NCBI GenBank assembly: GCA_003255025.1
Contig: QANY01007224.1
Location: forward strand, 62,001-126,000
DNA length: 64,000 nucleotides
Source: Datisca glomerata
Lineage: Eukaryota > Streptophyta > Magnoliopsida > Cucurbitales > Datiscaceae
Direction: 5' to 3'
The notes beneath the pieces are model-generated. The model was not told where the DNA came from. It saw only the letters and a program-made list of their open reading frames with translations, and did not search any database. Each line of letters begins with the position of its first letter. The first letter of the stretch is position 1. Below are positions 59,220 to 64,000 of the stretch, in pieces. A program made the position numbers and the translations under genes.

Positions 59220-59600
59220 AATATATACTATACGGTATATGACTACATACTATAAAAATGAGATGACAGAATCTGTTGAACACGATTCAACAATACCACA
59301 ATATGACATTAACACAATATGTAAATATATACCATATGGTATATGATTTATACTAGACAATTTTAGATAAAAAGCTGCATATAGCATGATATAAATATAT
59401 AGTATAGGGTATTTAGCAATAAAATATATAGCAATGATATCATACTGTATAACATAGTATAAAATTGTATACCATAGAGTATATGTTTATATACTATATT
59501 ATATATATTATAAACATGAATAAACAATATATAATTATGTATTATATGGTATATATGTATGTATGTGTATATATATATATATAAACTACGTAACAAAAAT
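59220..59600. repeat. TATACCATATGGTATATG palindromic phrases and TA-rich tract
   Basis: Variants of ATACCATATGGTATATG recur about five times (59226, 59327, 59400, 59470, 59550), 70-100 bases apart, and an (AT)n run follows at 59570-59583. It lies in the 5' region of the MULE. Confidence 0.6.
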
Positions 59601-60149
59601 AATGATTCACCAATAAAAAAGGAAAACTCGATTCCAGCAATAAAAAAACAAAAGAATGATGACAGAACCACACAATCAAATTCAGCAATCCTAAGAACGA
59701 TTCAGCAATCAAAAATATAAAAGAATAATGAAACTGGAACCTTAATTTCCTAATCACTTAGAATAATGCAAATAAAAAAGAATGCCTAATAGCAGACCCA
59801 ATTCCAGCAATAAAAAAGAGGATGTGTGGAAGAAAGAATGCTTCACATAATGCTAATAAAAAACCCGATTTCTTAGAAGAATACCTCGGTATTGATTGGA
59901 AGTCGAGGTCATGGAGGAGGAAAGAAGAATGCATGGCAAAAACTGCACAAATTTTGGTGCAATTTTGTGTGGCAGTGAGTTCGACCAAGGAAAGATTTTG
60001 ATCGCCGGAGACGTGGAAGACAGGGAGCAGCAGCGGACCTGCAGGAGACACATTAATATGATAAAACCTAAAAAATATAATTAGTTATAAAAAAATATAA
60101 AAAAGTAAATGACCATATAAAATCATAGCTAATTTAACAAACTAAATAG
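59601..60149 (-). other. Upstream region of the MULE with recurring phrases
   Basis: AATTCCAGCAATAAAAAA and ATTCAGCAATC recur several times. The higher-complexity part 59880-60050 contains a minus-strand ATG followed by a GT donor and is the likely 5' end of the transposase gene. The right part reaches the inverted L2HGDH duplicate. Confidence 0.4.
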
Positions 60150-60194
60150 AAAATTGAAACTTAAACTAGTTTAATTCCCTAATTTTCCCTTCTT

Positions 60195-60385
60195 TTTTCT
60201 TGGATGACCGTGGGTATTCAGGCTTCGCCCGACTATTCTCGTGGGCCCTTAATAATTCGATAGGGAGACCTCTCATTGACCCCAAGAAGTTGATGCTAAG
60301 GAGAATTGAACCTGAAACGCGCACCTAATACACACATCCCAATTTTCGCCCTTACCATTAAGTCAACCACTTGGAGTTAAGTTAT
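60195..60385 (-). mobile_element. SINE copy inside the inverted duplicate
   Basis: Same SINE as 40958-41145 and in the same place relative to L2HGDH exon 5, on the minus strand. The B-box-like GGTTCAATTCTCC and the A-rich tail (CAAGAAAAAAG) are clear. Shared location shows that the SINE inserted before the duplication. Confidence 0.82.
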
Positions 60386-60874
60386 TGGTAATTTAAAATG
60401 TTGCAATCGGGTCCTTCTATTAGCCTCAAACTTTGATAATTGAAGCATACCTTGATGTTAATTATAAATGTCCAAGTTATCGACAACGCCGGTGATTTCA
60501 AGATCTGAAATTTAATGAAATGATTTGATTACATCATCTTAAACTATTCGAGGACTTGAATAAGGAAGTTAAATATAGAGAGACAAGTGAGAATTAGAGT
60601 GAACTTGAAGGATTTAAAGTTCATTTTACCCTAATAAAATCACAACACAATATTCACAGGGTTTCCATCCACAACATTAACATAAAGCAATTGTCAAGCA
60701 ATTTGCAAACCACCTTGTGGGTGGATAAAAAGAAAATATTCAATGAGAGAATAATTTTGTCAATTGTGTGATCTATCTTTTACAGAATAGGAAACATAGC
60801 CATCACTTACCTTCTTTTGGAGACGACAAAAAACAGTCAGTTATTCGAAATGAAATGATTTATTGTATGGATCT

Positions 60875-60991
60875 CTATGCTCTCAAGAATCTAATAGATA
60901 CATGCTCTACAATTGCCAAGCCTGAAGTCAAACCAGGTGATACAATTCCAAAGAGGTTTAAAAGACCAGGAACCTCATGAGTGTCCTCTCA
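60875..60991 (-). pseudogene. L2HGDH exon 5 pseudo-copy
   Basis: Reverse complement of exon 5: CTATGCTCTCAAGAATCT at the left corresponds to the stop end, and ACCAGGAACCTCATGAGTGT to the start. About ten substitutions separate it from the gene. The acceptor CAG has become CAATG, and no other L2HGDH exon is nearby, so it cannot be expressed as an exon. Confidence 0.9.
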
Positions 60992-61119
60992 TTGCATGAA
61001 ATGAAGTTACATATTCAGGCCTTATTCGTCGATTTTAATGATAGCAATCAAATATTTATTACAGTTTAATGGCATATCAAGAAAATGAATATGGAAACAG
61101 AAAAACAGGCAGGGTAGTT

Positions 61120-62291
61120 TGATAAGCGTGTTTCACACTTATATTTTAGATAATCATAACCTTAATTTTGTTAGTTCTTTTAGATTTATTGATTGATTTA
61201 TGTTTATTTTTGTTTCTATCTTGTAGGTTTGATACTCAATTGCATTTGGTTTGATTTGGAAAGCTTTGGAAGTTAAAAATTTGGAAAACTCACAAAAAGA
61301 ATGACGCTGGCTATACAGAACACCAGCGCTGCGGCGCTGAATTCCCAGCATGGCGACGCTGAATTCCCAGCGTTGCGATGGTGGCGCGATAACATTTTTT
61401 GTATTTTTCTCTCCTATTTTATCCTTATCGAGCCCTACTGCATAAAGAGAGTATTTTAGGTCTTTGCACATTTTCTGAACGTGGGAGGCAAAGGAGAAGG
61501 CCTTTGGAGAGGAGAATAAGAAGATCAAACTCGGAAACGATTCTCAGCTTCAGTTCCATCCTCAAAACTAGTTTTTTCTTCTCATTTCCTCTGTGTTCAT
61601 ATTATTAGAATATCTTTTTATTCTAGTATGTTCTAAATGTCTTATCTAGGGCTACGATGTAGCCAAACCATGATTGTTCATAAATTTTAATTTTTAATTT
61701 AATCGATATTTATTCAATATTATTAAGTGTTATAATCCATTCTTAATGCTTGTGATTGTCTAGCCAACTATTGCATGATTCTGTATTTAAGACTGAGAAG
61801 TGATGATTGAATCTGCTTTTTGTTTATAACACCATTAGAATTTTATAAGTTCGAGATAATTATGAATCTAGTGGAACAACTATAATTTCTTGTGCTTAAT
61901 GAGTTTCATTATATTGAATCTTGATAAAGATGGATTATTCGTATTCATGATTCATTATTATTGATGCTTGAGAAAGATTGATAATTATATTAGACAAATT
62001 CACTATCAATGTTTTGGATAAAAGTTAATTGATTGAGAATTGAAATTTAGAGCTTGTTTGATTTGGTGAAATAAAAAACCCTAGAGCTTTTAACTACTCA
62101 AAATTTATCTTTGTCAAATATTTATCGTTTTAGTTTAATTAGAATTTAGTTTAGTTAAAAATCCCAATTTTTCGTCATTATCAAGTAGAATTAAGATGTA
62201 GTTAATTTTAATTATTAATATCATTTAATCATGTGGACGATACTTTATTTTTATAAGAACTTATTACTTGACGACGATAGTGAACACTTGC
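61120..62291. mobile_element. 1.2-kb LTR-like insertion in the duplicate
   Basis: It interrupts the duplicated intron 4, since homology resumes on both sides. It starts TGATAAGCGTGTTTCACAC and can be read to end at ACACTTGCA, giving TG...CA ends. An internal GC-rich patch repeats GCTGAATTCCCAGC (61336-61375), and the right part (CGATAGTGAACACTTGC) resembles the LTR end of some Ty3 elements. A clean target duplication was not found, so solo LTR status is inference. Confidence 0.5.
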
Positions 62292-62590
62292 AATATAAAA
62301 AAATCACAACACATTTGCAGAAGCATAAAGTTGATAGTAGTGTACAAATTTCATAAATGATTTAAGTAATTTGAGGATTTGATTGCCTTGTGAAAGAAAC
62401 TAACTTGACAACTGAATTAAAACAGAGTATAAAACAAGCTATCGACACATAACAATCTTGTAATATGAAAATTGTTACACCTTATTTTATCATATTCCCA
62501 CTCCTATCAGGGGATATTATTCACATGAACAAATCTTTTAATCTAATATACTATAGAAGAAAGAGGAATAAGCTTTTAGCAAAACAAGAA

Positions 62591-62898
62591 TGACCTTGGA
62601 ATTATGTAGAATTAAACTGAGCTTGAAAACAAGAAGTGAAGGAAGAAGATAATGATCATAAAAATAAGACATAAACCTGAAATGAAAAATAAACTCGATC
62701 AAATCTACAAAGGGGAGTTGAAAAGACATAAATCTCATAGGAACAGGCGTTGAAATGAAAAAATATGATTGGAAAAAATGGGGAACGAAGAGTCGCATCG
62801 GGTGCAATTATGGTTACCTAATGTCATCATTAAAGAATCCCTAGTGACACATGTTGCACACCCCTGAATGACGCTAAAGAACATAAGCGAACCATCGC
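62591..62898. other. Spacer, no gene seen
   Basis: Short unique-looking DNA between the end of the inverted duplicate and the terminal-repeat element. Open frames here show no family resemblance. Confidence 0.45.
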
Positions 62899-63368
62899 TA
62901 GGGGTGTGTATGGGACGAGACAGGATGGGCTTTGGGCCTTTTGTCCCATCCCGATCGAGACAGGATGAGATGAGGGTCGGGGATGAACGAGACACGGTTT
63001 TTTCACTTTTTTTGGGCTACATTTTTTGGTTGTTTCCGAACATTTTGGGGTTGATTTTGATTTTTTTTATTTGGGCTGTTTTGGCTTCTTTTTTAGGGAT
63101 TTATACTAAGTTATAAAGGTTAGAAATCAATTATAATTTAAAAATCAAAAGAATTAAGGTTAAAGCTAAACAATACTTGTGTACATATATTTCGGGATGA
63201 GAGGGAACAAAGTTGGGACAATGACTTTTGACTCGTGTCCCGTCCTGCACGGGACAAAAAATTTACCTCCCTTCATGTACTGACTAAAATAAAAAATCAT
63301 CCCATCATGCTCGGTTCGAGACTGTTTTCAGGACCAGACATTTTTTCGGGATAGTGCACACCCTAATC
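62899..63368. mobile_element. Non-autonomous hAT-like element
   Basis: Ends are inverted copies: CTAGGGGTGTGTATGGG at the left and TGCACACCCTAA at the right (reverse complement TTAGGGTGTGCA). Both subterminal regions are rich in GGGACGAGACAGGATG and CCCGTCCTGCACGGGAC phrases, as in many plant hAT MITEs. It is about 470 bp with no transposase. ATCG occurs immediately outside both ends, but a clean 8-bp target duplication is not visible. Confidence 0.65.
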
Positions 63369-63787
63369 GTTGCAACGGCTGGCGTGAATTTGACTACGAT
63401 ATGGCAAAAGTAAGCTTGGGAGACTATGTCGTGTGTTACTAGGAAGCACACGAAAGCGAGAAACAAGAAGATGTAAAAGTCCAAGGAGAAAGAAGCAATC
63501 ATTACACATCGAAGAATGAATTTCGTCGAGCGTAATTACAGCTAATGAATGGTCAAACTCTACCTTACATCTGCTAAGATCCAACCCAAAGAGTTAATAA
63601 AGGAATATGGATGCACGAGAGCTGTTAGGTCAGCTTGACGGTTACAAGAGAGATCTTGGAGAGGAATATTCCTCTAAAACATCCAAATTGCTATCATAAC
63701 ACCTTTATGAAGCTTGCAACATAAACAATGATTTATTATCATTTATTTGTAAATTTATATATAAATAAGAGCATGTACAACCTTGGA
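63369..63787. other. Spacer, no gene seen
   Basis: Mixed-composition DNA between the two hAT-like repeats. No recognisable open frame. Confidence 0.4.
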
Positions 63788-64000
63788 AATAATAAGGTTA
63801 AAGCTAAAACAATACTATATGTACATATATATTAGGACGGGACGAGACAAAGTTGGGACAATGACTTTTGACCCGTGTCCAGTCCCGTCCCGCACGGGAT
63901 AAAAAATTTACCTCTCTTCTTCTCCCGACTAAAATAAAAAGTCATCCCGTCCTGCTCGGTTCGGGACTGTTTTCAGGACAAGACATTTTTTTTAGGATAG
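63788..64000 (+). repeat. Second hAT-like copy, cut by the window end
   Basis: It repeats the right half of the previous element in direct orientation: AAGTTGGGACAATGACTTTTG, CCCGTCCCGCACGGGAT, AAATTTACCTC and GACTGTTTTCAGGAC. It is less decayed than the first copy in the GGGACGGGAC parts. Confidence 0.75.

Larger units (their letters stand above)
60150..62590 (-). repeat. Inverted duplicate of L2HGDH intron 4, exon 5 and 3' flank
   Basis: The segment 60150-61119 plus 62292-62590 is a reverse-complement copy of about 39930-41190. Matching landmarks are intron 4 phrases (TTATTTTATCATATTCCCAC and CAGGGGATATTATTCAC at 62480-62530), exon 5 (60875-60991), the CACCTTGTGG region (60710) and the SINE (60195-60385). 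Copies differ at roughly one base in ten plus indels. The copy is split by an insertion at 61120-62291. Confidence 0.9.

Noticed and set aside
59363..59757. Tyr/Ile-rich minus-strand frames
   Set aside because: They arise from TA-rich palindromic repeats and (AT)n, not coding selection.
62735..63116. Open frames on both strands near 62.9 kb
   Set aside because: They overlap the hAT-like element ends, and the translations are composition by-products.

Overview
This window is nuclear DNA of a flowering plant, most likely a eudicot. It has AT-rich intergenic DNA, genes with GT-AG introns, a plant calmodulin first exon split at the usual Gly26 codon, plant-only gene families (TRM/DUF4378, DUF1985) and nested plant retrotransposons. 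The family cannot be fixed from sequence alone; a cucurbit is only a guess.

Host genes. Five are supported. (1) The first coding exon of a calmodulin gene (698-773, minus), whose remainder lies left of the window. (2) A short TON1-recruiting-motif (TRM) protein in three exons (1702-4724, minus, 362 aa). (3) A membrane-anchored single-domain cupin in three exons (7415-9167, minus, 241 aa). (4) L-2-hydroxyglutarate dehydrogenase in five exons (36584-40455, plus, 442 aa). (5) A short SANTA-domain KNL2-like centromere protein in four exons (43249-45295, minus, 255 aa). All spliced models close in frame.

Repeats, left to right. At 9.6-10.3 kb is a LINE RNase H remnant. At 11.4-12.7 kb is a Mutator-like relic whose 3' end is repeated as an inverted copy. 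At 18152-28201 is a complete 10-kb Ty3/gypsy element of the Tat type, in minus orientation. It has two LTRs, a perfect ATAAC target duplication, decayed gag-pol with a second RNase H, two sets of tandem repeats, and an antisense (plus-strand) intron-containing gene resembling the 'putative gypsy type transposon' (Transposase_28) family. At 28.5-33.7 kb is a SIRE-like Ty1/copia element with a truncated 5' LTR, an internally inverted RT segment, and a fragment of the plastid trnI-GAU intron. LINE and GRF-zinc-finger remnants follow to 35.4 kb. This nest lies between two blocks of one ~95-bp palindromic repeat family.

From 46 to 60 kb the sequence holds two copies of a DUF1985 (ULP-like) transposon gene, a second copia pol relic, a second LINE relic and a Mutator-like transposase. 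The first DUF1985 gene has introns full of CATCGTGTAG/CTACACGATG palindromes. At 60.2-62.6 kb there is an inverted, decayed duplicate of the L2HGDH 3' end, carrying the same SINE as the original and split by a 1.2-kb insertion. The right edge has hAT-like GC-rich terminal-repeat elements.

The host genes do not form a pathway. The best candidates for a second look are the antisense gene inside the Tat element, the palindrome clusters in the DUF1985 gene, the plastid intron trapped in the copia element, and the inverted L2HGDH duplication flanking the KNL2-like gene. No computation was run; boundaries and identities are by eye.
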